64,000 bases of DNA from positions 1 to 64,000 of the forward strand of contig DAIPJH010000008.1 of NCBI GenBank assembly GCA_036770365.1. Direction: 5' to 3'. The DNA comes from DAIPJH01 sp036770365 (GTDB lineage: Bacteria > Pseudomonadota > Alphaproteobacteria > Rickettsiales > UBA998). Made by a program: the position numbers and the translations under genes. The notes under the pieces are model-generated. The model searched no databases. It was not told the origin of the DNA and saw only the letters and a list, made by a program, of their open reading frames with translations. Below are positions 32,101-41,450 of the stretch, piece after piece. The number at the start of each line of letters is the position of its first letter. The stretch's first letter is position 1.

Positions 32101-32988
32101 CTACAAAATCCCTGCTGCGCGAAGGGCTTCATGCAAGCGCACTTGCGTTGGCTCGGTCGCAGGCGTCAACGGCAAACGAATCTCACCACGCATTTTATTC
32201 ATATGCATAAGTGCTGCTTTAACAGGAATAGGGCTAGTTTCTGCAAACATCGCCATATGCAGTTCCACCAATGTATCCTGCGCAGCATTCGCCGCAATAT
32301 AATCACCCTCTAAACACAAATTTTGAACTCTCGCCACTTGCTTTGGCGCGGCGTTAGAGGTCACAGAAATCACCCCCTGACCACCCATTGCATTGAAACC
32401 CACTGCCGTCATGTCTTCACCTGAAAGCAATGCAAAGCGATCGCCGACAAGATGACGAATGGTTGCCACACGTGCCAGATCACCTGTCGCATCCTTGACA
32501 CCTGCAATGCGCGGTAATTCTGCGAGACGGCAGAGCGTGTTATCCGTGATGTTGACCATGGAACGTGCAGGAATATTGTAAATGATTAACGGGATTTCCG
32601 TAGCATCATGAATTGCCTTGAAATGCAGATATAACCCTTCTTGGGTCGGCTTATTATAATAGGGTGCAACTAACAACGCCAGATCAGCACCAACTTCTTG
32701 CGCATGTATCGTATAATCCACCGCTTCATCGGTACTATTTGATCCTGTTCCCGCCATCACTGGCACACGTCCATTCGCTGTCTTCACGCATAATTCTACT
32801 ACGCGTTTATGTTCTTCTGTAGACAAAGTTGGAGATTCTCCCGTTGTTCCAACAGGCACAAGACCATGAATTCCTTCGGTTATTTGCCAGTCAACCAGCG
32901 CAGAAAAAGCATCTTCATCCACTTGCCCAGCAGCAAATGGTGTCACCAGTGCGGTATACGCCCCTCGAATTTGCGATGGCTGCAACAT
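32101..32988 (-). CDS. dapA: 4-hydroxy-tetrahydrodipicolinate synthase
   Basis: A 295-residue class I aldolase condensing pyruvate with aspartate semialdehyde in lysine/diaminopimelate synthesis. Signature parts are GAYTALVTPF, GTTGESPTLS, the Tyr in IYNIPARS, and the Schiff-base lysine in IAGVKDATGD. The ATG at 32988 is preferred; GTG 32997 would add three residues. It is followed by smpB. Confidence 0.96.
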   Translation of the reverse strand: MLQPSQIRGAYTALVTPFAAGQVDEDAFSALVDWQITEGIHGLVPVGTTGESPTLSTEEHKRVVELCVKTANGRVPVMAGTGSNSTDEAVDYTIHAQEVGADLALLVAPYYNKPTQEGLYLHFKAIHDATEIPLIIYNIPARSMVNITDNTLCRLAELPRIAGVKDATGDLARVATIRHLVGDRFALLSGEDMTAVGFNAMGGQGVISVTSNAAPKQVARVQNLCLEGDYIAANAAQDTLVELHMAMFAETSPIPVKAALMHMNKMRGEIRLPLTPATEPTQVRLHEALRAAGIL

Positions 32989-33071
32989 AAAATACACTCA
33001 TTTTTTGATTAGCAGGTGACAATAGCGTGCAGCCTGACACTGTCAACACATTGCATACGAATTTATGGATT

Positions 33072-34454
33072 TTAAATGCTAACACCTGTGGCACTACGAT
33101 CACCACCACGCATCCCTTCACGAAACGCCCCCGCATGGAGTGGCCCCCGTGAATAGATCGCATCGCGTTGATCTAACAATGCGTTTTCTCTGGCTGACTC
33201 TGCAACATAATCTTTTTCACGTTCTAGCTTAATCGACGCTTGCCATGTCTGATTTGCCTTAACTCCTGTCTTTTCGCGGATCATCTTTCCTTCTTGAGCA
33301 ATACCTGACACACCAAGCTTATAAACATGTTCATAGTTACGCATAGAAAGATCAGGATTTTCTGGCACAAGTACACCACCACCAATCAAATACATCACAC
33401 CACGAAGCCCAAAATTGCGGTCTACAATATCTTCAGCAATACGTGTTAACACGGGACGCAAATCATCTACTTGTTTTTTCGTCATTAACGGTTGACGATG
33501 ATCCATCCGTGATGCCTGCAACGAACGAATTAACCCATCAACAAGAATCGGTTGTGATTCATCACCCAAACGGTTGACCTGCACATCATTGACCGTTTTA
33601 CTCAAAATATCATACGCGATCGGACGGTAAAAAACGGTACGTTCTAAGGTGAAGAGTGCGGTATTGCCCAATATCCCTGACAACAGCCCACCAAAAAAAC
33701 TCAACCCAGCACCATTACGTGCGACTGTTTGCCAGATAAAACGATCGACCGCAGAGGCAACAATCGGATTGTTACTACCGCGTAAATCCCAGAAATTAAT
33801 ATCTTTTTCATCTTTGCCACGCTCTGCTGAAACAGCAAGCGCGCAATTACGCTTTAAATCACCATATTCCTTAGTGGCAAAGGCAGTAGCAAGCCCCGTG
33901 AATCCAATGGCCTCTGCTTGCGCTAATGGCGTTACAAAATCTGGAGTACCTGAAAAATAATCTTTTTTCTGACCCTGCTTTAACAAGTATTTTTCATACA
34001 TGCTAGATGGTTGAAATGTAGAACCAACCTTTTCAGCTTCTAGTTTCTTTGCTTGGAGTTCACCGTATTTTCTTTCCATCAACTTGCTTGCGCGGGATGT
34101 CGATAATTCTCCGACATACCCCCCCCAACGTAACAGAGGATAATACGACATAAAGGATGAAAGATTAAAATTCATCCCCATCGCACTCAACCCAGAATCA
34201 CGTTTGTCCATATGGCGCGATAACAAAACAGGATGAAAATTCGCAGATTTTGTTGATGATTCCTGTGAATAATACGCAGGTAAGGCATTATCATAACGCT
34301 CTTTATCATTCACATTATCCGCAGGGTATAACGGTTTTGCTGCCCCCGCCGCAGTCGCCACAGGCACAACCACCGCACCACCTGCCTCCACTTTCGTTTC
34401 AGGCTTGGTGTCAGGGGTTGGTGGCACTCTATCTTGTGAAGCAATTTCAGTCAT
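33072..34454 (-). CDS. Large unknown protein with Gly-rich hydrophobic segment
   Basis: A 460-residue protein of unknown family. The first ~90 residues are low-complexity (Pro/Thr/Lys, then VAGGAVVVPVATAAGAAK-like Ala/Val). A central part contains FMSYYPLLRWGGYVGEL and a Gly/Leu-rich hydrophobic stretch (FFGGLLSGILGNTALF), and the rest is charged. It could associate with membranes. Box G lies upstream in the same orientation. It follows dapA on the same strand side but is transcribed separately. Unknown function; resembles no housekeeping protein. Confidence 0.65.
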   Translation of the reverse strand: MTEIASQDRVPPTPDTKPETKVEAGGAVVVPVATAAGAAKPLYPADNVNDKERYDNALPAYYSQESSTKSANFHPVLLSRHMDKRDSGLSAMGMNFNLSSFMSYYPLLRWGGYVGELSTSRASKLMERKYGELQAKKLEAEKVGSTFQPSSMYEKYLLKQGQKKDYFSGTPDFVTPLAQAEAIGFTGLATAFATKEYGDLKRNCALAVSAERGKDEKDINFWDLRGSNNPIVASAVDRFIWQTVARNGAGLSFFGGLLSGILGNTALFTLERTVFYRPIAYDILSKTVNDVQVNRLGDESQPILVDGLIRSLQASRMDHRQPLMTKKQVDDLRPVLTRIAEDIVDRNFGLRGVMYLIGGGVLVPENPDLSMRNYEHVYKLGVSGIAQEGKMIREKTGVKANQTWQASIKLEREKDYVAESARENALLDQRDAIYSRGPLHAGAFREGMRGGDRSATGVSI

Positions 34455-34793
34455 TGCCCTTACTTATTTCTTTGTTTATCAGCATCCAAAAGCTGCGCGC
34501 TCCAACATGGACACACACCTTCACCCTCGACAGTATCATGAAGATATTACAGTTTGATGACTTTTGAATGAATAATCTGATATTTTCCAAGCTTTCACCA
34601 AGAATAAAATTCGGTTTTCTTCGTATATTAGCTTTATGTTAACCTATAACCGTTATGTTAAGCTCTGAATGTAGGGTTTTCGCCACATCCGCAACCATTG
34701 CAAAGACAATTCTTACTACGTCTTTTCAATTGCTTGACGAAATAGGCGCAATACTTTACTTGTGGTAAGGTTAATTATTTATTGGGGGATATC
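34455..34793. other. 339-bp divergent intergenic region
   Basis: It contains box G (minus strand, 34530-34562) for the gene at 33072, and an imperfect inverted repeat around 34639-34662 (TTAAC..TATAAC/GTTAT..TTAA). A weak -35-like TTGACG at 34734 lies ahead of the plus-strand gene. No gene-like ORF or RNA gene was recognised. Confidence 0.5.
34530..34562 (-). promoter_or_regulatory. Box G: direct-repeat site, minus strand
   Basis: On the minus strand: AGTCAT (34562-34557), CAAAC, TGTAAT (34551-34546), exactly 10 bp, then TACTGT (34535-34530). It has the geometry of boxes D and F and lies 76 bp before the start of the 460-residue unknown gene. Confidence 0.5.
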
Positions 34794-35141
34794 TTGAGCC
34801 ATCTTTCTCGCTCAGAACAAATACTTGCTGAAAAGACCGTTTGCGTCTTACTCGTACGTGGTGAAAGCCCTGATGGCAACCCTATTTATGCCTATGTTGC
34901 CGTACGCCTCGATAAACTTGAATTGTTTATGCAAGCTCAACAATCTGGCACATTTTATCCCGAAGATCATGGCGTTATCATCGAATCTGGCGAAGGTGAG
35001 CCAAGCCCTGAGATACGTGAAAAAATGGAACGTGAATATGGGTTTAACCATGCATTAATGGTGGATATCCCTGACTCTCATCAGGCAAGTGACATTGCGC
35101 AAAACATTCTCCGCGCACCAGAAGTGGACAAACTAAACTAA
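34794..35141 (+). CDS. Unknown small acidic protein
   Basis: A 115-residue protein. TTG 34794 is taken as start because GGGGGAT ends 4 nt before it; TTG 34782 is an alternative and there is no ATG nearby. Features are VCVLLVRGESPDGNPIYAYV (a beta-hairpin-like core), KLELFMQAQQSG, and an acidic IESGEGEPSPEIREKME. It may be a small regulatory or adaptor protein; no family is recognised. It converges on the multiheme cytochrome operon. Confidence 0.6.
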   Translation: MSHLSRSEQILAEKTVCVLLVRGESPDGNPIYAYVAVRLDKLELFMQAQQSGTFYPEDHGVIIESGEGEPSPEIREKMEREYGFNHALMVDIPDSHQASDIAQNILRAPEVDKLN

Positions 35142-35179
35142 CTGTCTACTGTCTCAGTCATCGACCTCATTTTACGGAT

Positions 35180-35983
35180 CTAATATCCTACCTGTGTTTG
35201 ATACCAGTCACGTGTGGAAATATGACAGTTTTCGCACGCCGCACCCGTAGGTCTATGGCGTGCAGAACGCCCCATCGCGGATGTGCCATTATGGCAGCTC
35301 GCACATTTACCCACCACCCCATCATGATTATAAGTACGGCTTTTCCACGTCGTAAAACCATGACACTGCTCGCAATTATTGTGCGTTGGGAAATGTCGTG
35401 GAGGTTTCCCTGGTGCAGTCACATTGTTATGGCAGCGCGTACATAACGTTTGATAATGCGTATGATCAAATAATCCTCGGATATTCCCCCCCATCAACCA
35501 TTCTGTGGTCGAAAGATGGCAAACGCTACACATCGCATTGGTTGGTAGATGATTTTTTGGTTTGCCCTGCGCCACCACATTATTATGACAATTGGTGCAA
35601 AACCCTATCACTTGCGAATGCTCCACCCGAGGAACAATACTAAACGACATCGTAATATGACAATCCGCACAAGCATCTTTACGCACACGAATATGATTTT
35701 GGGGCATCACCGCTGCCCTTGCGAAACCACCCATTTTATGACAATCCTCGCAACGACGAGGCGCACCTTTAAAATCCGTACGGTTATGGCACTGTTCGCA
35801 CTTCAAACGCTGATGCGCTCCTGTCAAAGGAAAACGCGTTTTATGATGGTCAAAACTGGCAACATTTGCAGGAGATTCTGCGGCGTCCACATCACAACAT
35901 GGTGACATCAGCACCAGCAATGCCGTCACACCACACGCCACCACCCACTGCCACACACTATGCCTCACACCCTTCATCATCAC
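35180..35983 (-). CDS. Nine-heme cytochrome c
   Basis: A 267-residue exported protein with an N-terminal signal segment (VVACGVTALLVLMSPCC) and nine CxxCH heme-attachment motifs: CEQCH, CEDCH, CADCH, CTNCH, CSVCH, CTRCH, CEQCH, CASCH and CENCH. Blocks of the type FDHxxTxFPLxGxH resemble those of the larger cytochrome. It is predicted to carry electrons in the periplasm or at the outer surface. Its first 4 nt overlap the 21-heme gene and it is last in the operon. Ligand histidines outside the motifs are plentiful, fitting bis-His hemes. Confidence 0.9.
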   Translation of the reverse strand: MMMKGVRHSVWQWVVACGVTALLVLMSPCCDVDAAESPANVASFDHHKTRFPLTGAHQRLKCEQCHNRTDFKGAPRRCEDCHKMGGFARAAVMPQNHIRVRKDACADCHITMSFSIVPRVEHSQVIGFCTNCHNNVVAQGKPKNHLPTNAMCSVCHLSTTEWLMGGNIRGLFDHTHYQTLCTRCHNNVTAPGKPPRHFPTHNNCEQCHGFTTWKSRTYNHDGVVGKCASCHNGTSAMGRSARHRPTGAACENCHISTRDWYQTQVGY

Positions 35984-37551
35984 TGCCTTATATGCTTAAA
36001 CGACGTTGTATCATGACATTTTTCACATGCACGACCAAACTTACCATCGTGTGCATCGTGCTGCGCATGACACGCATAACAGTCCTTACCATGTTTCTTC
36101 ATCTCGTCCAACGTTCCTTTATGACAATCTGCACACGAGACACTTATATGCGCCCCTGTCAACGGGAAATGTGTTTGATTGTTATGATCAAACCGTGATG
36201 ATCTCCATGTTTTTGGACTGTGGCACATACCACAATCACGCCCCATCGCCCCTTTATGCACATCATTTTTTTGGTGACATGCCGCACACGCCATCGGCGT
36301 TTTCGTGAACTGATGATCCACATGACAATTACGACAAGTCAATAATGCATGCTGCCCCACCAAAGGGAATCGCGTTAGCACATGATCAAAATTAGGAGGC
36401 TTTATCCAGCTTGTTTCACCATGACAATTTCCACATTGCCTGCCTTCTGTACCTTTATGTACATCCTGTTTTCCATGACAATCAACACAAGCTTTTGAAG
36501 GTTTATCCCCCACCGTTTTATGACACTGCTTACACTGTGCCTGTGCGTGCGCACCACGCAAAGGAAATGTCGTATCACGATTATGATTGAACGTAGAACT
36601 TTTCCACCCAAGCGGCGTATGACACTGCTCGCATTTACGTCCAAGACTGCCTTTATGTATATCTTGTTTAGCATGACAATCTACACATTGATGCTTGAGC
36701 GGCGCGGTAAATACACCTGTTTTGTGGCAAGATTCACAACGTACTGCCAGATGTTTTCCTATCAAAGGAAACTGCTTCACTTGTGAATGATCAAAACGTA
36801 CTTGTTTCCAGTTTTGTGTCGTATGACAACTGTTACAATGGGTCTTATCAGGGCTTTTATGCACATCATCCATTTTATGGCAGGCAACACAATCCTTCGG
36901 TGTTCCCTTAAAGCTATTATTGATATGACAAAGCCTACAGCTAGTTTGGCCGTGTTTTCCTGTCAACGGGAACTGTGTTTTGCTATGATCAAACCCTATT
37001 TTTTTCCAACCCTGTTCATTGTGGCAATTGGCACATTGTGTTCCAAGTGTTCCCTTATGCACATCATCTTTATTATGGCAGGCATTGCATGCCCCCACAG
37101 CAGCTCGAAAAGGCTTACCCTTCACGTGGCATACACCACACTCTTTCTCAAGCTTCTGATGCTCGCCTTTTAAAGGAAAATCCGTCTTACTATGATCAAA
37201 CACATCACGGTCTAGCGGCATAATACGAGCATTGCGACCTTTATGCTCGCTATGACATTGACGGCATTCACCGCGTATCGCCGCCGCATCTTTACCATGA
37301 AACCCTTTTCTTTGAACAATATCTGCAGAAATATCTTTATGACACTGCGCACAGGTCACGCTTAACTTAGATTTATCAAAGTTAGTATGGCACGCATTAC
37401 AATCATTTTCAAACTTAGCATGCGCTTGTGACAATTCCCCCGGCATCACGGCTTTTTCAAGCACCGCCGCAGAAGAAGACACGCACACTCCCAAAACAGC
37501 ACCAAAAATCAAAAGATAGTAACCCAACACGCGCATCACACGCCTTGTCAT
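35980..37551 (-). CDS. 21-heme cytochrome c of repeated three-heme modules
   Basis: About 523 residues with a signal peptide (VLGYYLLIFGAVLGVCVSSSA). I count 21 CxxCH motifs. After three N-terminal hemes the rest is six near-identical modules of about 64 residues, each beginning FDH..T.FPL.G.H and carrying three hemes, with DVHKG between the second and third. Such a string forms a heme wire for long-range electron transfer. Starts at 37587, 37551 and 37536 are all possible; 37551 gives a charged signal n-region, while 37536 has AAGG 6 nt upstream. It overlaps the 9-heme gene downstream. All heme motifs look intact. Confidence 0.9.
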   Translation of the reverse strand: MTRRVMRVLGYYLLIFGAVLGVCVSSSAAVLEKAVMPGELSQAHAKFENDCNACHTNFDKSKLSVTCAQCHKDISADIVQRKGFHGKDAAAIRGECRQCHSEHKGRNARIMPLDRDVFDHSKTDFPLKGEHQKLEKECGVCHVKGKPFRAAVGACNACHNKDDVHKGTLGTQCANCHNEQGWKKIGFDHSKTQFPLTGKHGQTSCRLCHINNSFKGTPKDCVACHKMDDVHKSPDKTHCNSCHTTQNWKQVRFDHSQVKQFPLIGKHLAVRCESCHKTGVFTAPLKHQCVDCHAKQDIHKGSLGRKCEQCHTPLGWKSSTFNHNRDTTFPLRGAHAQAQCKQCHKTVGDKPSKACVDCHGKQDVHKGTEGRQCGNCHGETSWIKPPNFDHVLTRFPLVGQHALLTCRNCHVDHQFTKTPMACAACHQKNDVHKGAMGRDCGMCHSPKTWRSSRFDHNNQTHFPLTGAHISVSCADCHKGTLDEMKKHGKDCYACHAQHDAHDGKFGRACEKCHDTTSFKHIRQ

Positions 37552-37561
37552 CGCAAAATTT

Positions 37562-38374
37562 TCAATACATATGGACGGCAATGACATGAATAATCGCTGT
37601 TAAAAACATGATAAACAGTAAGGGAACGTGCAATACATGCCATAATCCAAAAAGCCGTTCCAGCAAAGTAAAGCGCACAGTTTTCACCGCAGAATCCAAA
37701 AAAACATTCACCATCCGTGCTGTCTCGGTATCAGTGACACCCTCACGCACTGCTTTTTTTACAAGCACACGCATCTCTACCGTCAATTTGCTCACCTCGA
37801 GCCACTTGCGCCACACCATACGCATTGCGATGGGGCGAAGCAATGCGGTCTTTGCAATGATCTCAATGCGATGCGACCATTCAGGAAATTTTTCAAGAGC
37901 GGGCAAAAACATTGCTTCTTGCTGATCTAGATCACGCTTTAAATCAGCAAATTGAATACGCTGCCCATAAAACCCTTTGTGAATCGCACTATAGAGATAG
38001 CGTCCTATGATCCCACTGATGGTCACCAAAATCATCGTGAACAGCACCACAACTGTATTCAATGCATCCACACGAAAATTAGCATGATACAATAACACAA
38101 TAGGCCCAATAATTCCAAAGAGCATATGAATACGAAACCAAAAGCGCGTACTACCCAACCACGCCAGCGTGCAGTAACGTTTTTTCAGAGGGTAAATCAA
38201 AATGACTACCATCATCGACAAACCAACAATGCCGAGTATGTACCCTAACCCATCATGCGCATCAATCAGCTCAAGGCGACTCAAACGCCACCCCACCACG
38301 ACGCTCAATAACAGCACGATGGCAAGCAAGGCCTCACTGTAACGCAGGATATATGATTTCACGATATTCATCAT
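37562..38374 (-). CDS. Membrane b-type cytochrome-like protein
   Basis: A 270-residue integral membrane protein with about five to six helices (for example EALLAIVLLLSVVVGW, ILGIVGLSMMVVILIYPL, MLFGIIGPIVLLYHANF, VVVLFTMILVTISGIIGRY, and a C-terminal FIMFLTAIIHVIAVHMY). Histidines sit in or near helices (DAHDG, RIHMLFG, LLYHANF, LWHVLHVP, IIHVIAVH), suitable for heme b ligation. A charged ~90-residue loop separates helices four and five. It likely passes electrons between the cytoplasmic-side oxidoreductase and the periplasmic multiheme cytochromes encoded next. Family not named with certainty. Confidence 0.75.
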   Translation of the reverse strand: MMNIVKSYILRYSEALLAIVLLLSVVVGWRLSRLELIDAHDGLGYILGIVGLSMMVVILIYPLKKRYCTLAWLGSTRFWFRIHMLFGIIGPIVLLYHANFRVDALNTVVVLFTMILVTISGIIGRYLYSAIHKGFYGQRIQFADLKRDLDQQEAMFLPALEKFPEWSHRIEIIAKTALLRPIAMRMVWRKWLEVSKLTVEMRVLVKKAVREGVTDTETARMVNVFLDSAVKTVRFTLLERLFGLWHVLHVPLLFIMFLTAIIHVIAVHMY

Positions 38375-38403
38375 ACCCTACAACAACACCAAAAACGAGG
38401 GCA

Positions 38404-39690
38404 TTACAATATCTGTTTAATAAGCGAATGCTTTTTCTTATACGATTCAAGTAACACCACGAGTCCACCCGTGGCATTTTTCACCACACTGACAGGTTGG
38501 TACGGTGAATCCCCTGCTTCTAACAAAGCTGATACCATGACCTCATCATCGGCTGCGATCGCCATCATCATTGGCGTTTGCCCATCATGGTTACGCTGCT
38601 CAAAATCCGCCTTTTGGGTCGCTAAATATGCCACTACCTTAGGGTTATGGCGTGCGACCGCAATATGAAGTGCCGTATTCCCCATCTCGGTCTGATGTCG
38701 AATATCTGCTCCCAAATTCACTAATAATGTTACTATTTCTACATGATCTTTAGCAGCAGCATAAATCAACGCAGTGTACCCTTGATGATCCGCTTGACGA
38801 ATATTTGCCCCTGAAGATGCCAACCATGCTACCGTATCGAGTTTACCAAAATTCGCCGCATACATCAGCGCGCTCTTTCCTTTTTCATCATTAGTATCAA
38901 GTGCATATCCGTTTTCCTTCATCCACTTTAACAACGCGACATCACCATGTTTGGCGGCATACCAGACCAAGCTTGAAGCCTCTGGCGACGTCTTTTCTGG
39001 CGTGATACCACTCAGGAGAAGCTGCGCAATCACATGGCGTTTTTCTGCACTAATCGCCAGTGCATAAGCGCGCTGCATGGTCGCAACATCATAGTTCTTT
39101 GTCATCTCTTGTTGCTGAGGATGTGGCAAAAGCTGTTCTACCGTCTGCGCATCACCACTTCTAACAGCGAGCAACAAAGGTATATGCTCCCGATTCCCTG
39201 CAAGCTGAACATCTGCACCAGATTCCATCAAAAACTTCACCATGGCCTCGTTACCAGCTTCCGCAGCATGCCCAAGTGCTGTATACCCTGCTGCACTCAC
39301 TTCATTGATATGCGCACCATTCGACAATAACTGCTTTACAACGTCCATTTTTCCACGATAAGCCGCCATTGCTAGTGGAGACCAACCATGTTCATCGTGT
39401 GTACCCGCCACAGGGCGCATCGATTCAATATGCTCTATCACGGTTTTGGTACTCACCGTTCCAAGCATCTCACCTTCTGACGCAGCGTAGGCTTCTTTCA
39501 CTACTGCAGGCACAATCAACCCCGCCACCAAACACGCCGCCATACAATGTTTCATCGATATTTGCAGATGCGTCACTGAGGTAAAAGTAAAAACATCACG
39601 CGGTAAATGCTCCACACGCGATTCTGCCGCATCACTCATTTGATAGTTCGGCAGCTCAAAATGCATCATACCATCGTTACGGTCGTCCAT
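38404..39690 (-). CDS. Exported ankyrin-repeat protein
   Basis: A 428-residue protein with a hydrophobic export segment (MAACLVAGLIVPAVVKEAYA) followed by about eight ankyrin repeats (GWSPLAMAAYRGKMDVVKQL; GYTALGHAAEAGNEAMVKFL; GKSALMYAANFGKLDTVAWL; GYTALIYAAAKDHVEIVTLL; GNTALHIAVARHNPKVVAYL). ATG 39690 has GGAG 8 nt upstream and overlaps the end of the oxidoreductase gene. Ankyrin domains are protein-binding scaffolds, so it may organise or chaperone the multiheme cytochromes of the same operon. Periplasmic location is inferred. Confidence 0.85.
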   Translation of the reverse strand: MDDRNDGMMHFELPNYQMSDAAESRVEHLPRDVFTFTSVTHLQISMKHCMAACLVAGLIVPAVVKEAYAASEGEMLGTVSTKTVIEHIESMRPVAGTHDEHGWSPLAMAAYRGKMDVVKQLLSNGAHINEVSAAGYTALGHAAEAGNEAMVKFLMESGADVQLAGNREHIPLLLAVRSGDAQTVEQLLPHPQQQEMTKNYDVATMQRAYALAISAEKRHVIAQLLLSGITPEKTSPEASSLVWYAAKHGDVALLKWMKENGYALDTNDEKGKSALMYAANFGKLDTVAWLASSGANIRQADHQGYTALIYAAAKDHVEIVTLLVNLGADIRHQTEMGNTALHIAVARHNPKVVAYLATQKADFEQRNHDGQTPMMMAIAADDEVMVSALLEAGDSPYQPVSVVKNATGGLVVLLESYKKKHSLIKQIL

Positions 39691-41014
39691 ATTTCGTCTC
39701 CACAAAAATGCCCGTCTGATTCAAAAATTTAGTAGGTAACTCACCGCCAGCGCATACTATAACAGTATCATTTTTTATCTCTTCTTCGCCTGATGGTGTT
39801 TTGATGACCACCATGTCTGACAAAATCTCTTTCACCTGTGATTGAAACATAACTTCTAATGACCCCTTGGCAATACACGCTGTCACCCGAGCGCGATTCA
39901 TTGATTTTGCTCTATCAAACGCTTCACCACGATAAGACAAGGTGACATGCGTATCACCAAGCTCGGCAATGGAGGTTGCCGCCTCAAGCGCACTATCGCC
40001 GCCCCCTACCACCAACACATGCTGATGGTGATATTGATCTGAATCAACCATGCGATATACCACTTTTGACATATCCTCACCTTTGACACCCAATTTTCTT
40101 GGCGTACCTCGGCGACCAATGGCGAGCAGCACTTTGCGACAAAGAAACTCCGCTTGATTTGTCTTTACCTCATACACATTTCCCTTGCGCGTCACCGACT
40201 CCACTTTATGTCCATGTTCAATTTGCAGTTCATGTTTTTCCACTACGCCGCGCAAAAATGCTATCAAATCTTCTTTAGAAACAATAGTAAAAGGTGTTTT
40301 ACCAACCAACGGAAGTTCAGCAGGTGAGGTCATCACTACTTTACCCTTGGGATAATGCGTAATCGTACCCCCCATCGCTTCTTGTTCTAAAGTTACATAG
40401 GAAAGTCCAGCTTCTTTTGCCGCCAAAGACGCAGAAATCCCAGCAGGGCCAGCCCCCACAATCACCACATCCCGTATCCCTGCGATCATCTCCGCTGTAA
40501 CAGGTGTAGTATCCATCGAAATAACATTACTCGGTGTTTGCAAAGCTTGTTTAATCGCCGCCATCGCTTCACGCCCTTGTTTGATAGCATTGCGAATCAA
40601 TCCCATCCCTCCTAGCTCACCCGCAATAAACAAACCTTCTACCGATGTTTCAAAGGAAGGCGTCAATAAGGGAATTTCCACCCCACGCCGCTCTGAGCCA
40701 AACACCAACGTAATCGCATCCACAGGGCAGGCCGTCGCGCACGCGCCATGACCAATGCAATGAGTGGGCTTGATTAGCTCTGCTTTACCACGAACAATTC
40801 CTATTACTTGCTTTTCAGGACATGCCAACACGCATGTACCACAACCAAGACAAAGAAGAGGGTCAATCAACGGGTGCAAGGACACGCTCTCGGTCAGACC
40901 TGCATCAAACTCTTCTTTAGCAAGAAGAACATTATACTTATCACGCAAATAATGCTTAAAAAATCTATGAAAAACAAGCACGATGATAGGAAGCATATAA
41001 AGAAGCGTAAGCAC
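39677..41014 (-). CDS. Fe-S/FAD NAD(P)-linked oxidoreductase
   Basis: A 445-residue protein: an N-terminal membrane helix (LLYMLPIIVLVFHRF), a ferredoxin-like domain with one complete 4Fe-4S motif (CLGCGTCVLACP) and a second (CIGHGACATACP) in which His stands in the second Cys position, then a flavin disulfide-reductase-type domain. GAGPAGISA binds FAD and VVGGGDSALEAA binds NAD(P). It would feed electrons from NAD(P)H toward the membrane protein and cytochromes encoded downstream, or run in reverse. It is first in the five-gene minus-strand operon; a promoter candidate lies at 41106-41134. Confidence 0.85.
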   Translation of the reverse strand: MLTLLYMLPIIVLVFHRFFKHYLRDKYNVLLAKEEFDAGLTESVSLHPLIDPLLCLGCGTCVLACPEKQVIGIVRGKAELIKPTHCIGHGACATACPVDAITLVFGSERRGVEIPLLTPSFETSVEGLFIAGELGGMGLIRNAIKQGREAMAAIKQALQTPSNVISMDTTPVTAEMIAGIRDVVIVGAGPAGISASLAAKEAGLSYVTLEQEAMGGTITHYPKGKVVMTSPAELPLVGKTPFTIVSKEDLIAFLRGVVEKHELQIEHGHKVESVTRKGNVYEVKTNQAEFLCRKVLLAIGRRGTPRKLGVKGEDMSKVVYRMVDSDQYHHQHVLVVGGGDSALEAATSIAELGDTHVTLSYRGEAFDRAKSMNRARVTACIAKGSLEVMFQSQVKEILSDMVVIKTPSGEEEIKNDTVIVCAGGELPTKFLNQTGIFVETKYGRP

Positions 41015-41105
41015 TTTTTTCTCCCTTCACCTTGTTAAATTGACTAAGAACATCTTTCGCTACTATGCCTGCTTCACACTACCCATTTGTTTCACCAAGA
41101 AACAA

Positions 41106-41134
41106 GTTATAGTAAAACATCATTAATAGTTAAA
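41106..41134 (-). promoter_or_regulatory. Sigma-70-like promoter for the multiheme operon
   Basis: On the minus strand: TTTAAC (41134-41129), 17 bp, TATAAC (41111-41106), 92 bp before the oxidoreductase start. Confidence 0.4.
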
Positions 41135-41259
41135 AACAGCTACACAACCGCATCATTTATTAACAAAATTAGTGAATATATTATTAATACAATAAAAAAT
41201 GCTGCACCAGCGAAATGATATGAAGATTCTATGACAATTTTACATCAAATTTTTGTCGA

Positions 41260-41292
41260 AATCACAGAAATATCATACTAACATACTATAAT
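41260..41292 (+). promoter_or_regulatory. Box K: weak direct-repeat site with consensus -10
   Basis: AATCAC (41260-41265), AGAAA, TATCAT (41271-41276), exactly 10 bp, then a consensus TATAAT (41287-41292). The half-sites are weak matches to the other boxes, but the spacing is identical to boxes D, F and G. It would drive the barrel/CcsBA/TlpA operon. Confidence 0.35.
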
Positions 41293-41450
41293 GTAATGTA
41301 TATAATGTTATTCTAAACTATTTTTCTTATGAGAAACCTGAATCGTTCCTTGACCTTTACATCGCTTCATACTAACACCATATTATGTTTTTTGTGGCGT
41401 ATTTTTCGCCCCATAATACCATATATAGTTACTAGGTTTAAGGGTTCACG

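Larger units (their letters stand above)
41015..41450. other. 436-bp divergent control region of the cytochrome locus
   Basis: This A+T-rich stretch separates the two divergent electron-transfer operons. It holds a minus-strand promoter candidate (41106-41134), a plus-strand candidate (41260-41292), and further TATAAT/TATTAT-like hexamers at 41301 and 41381. No ORF or RNA gene was recognised. Coordinated control of both operons from here is likely. Confidence 0.55.

Noticed and set aside
35198..37223. Plus-strand ORFs rich in His, Thr and Met opposite the cytochrome genes
   Set aside because: They are shadows of the CxxCH-repeat genes on the minus strand, lack start signals and have low-complexity composition.
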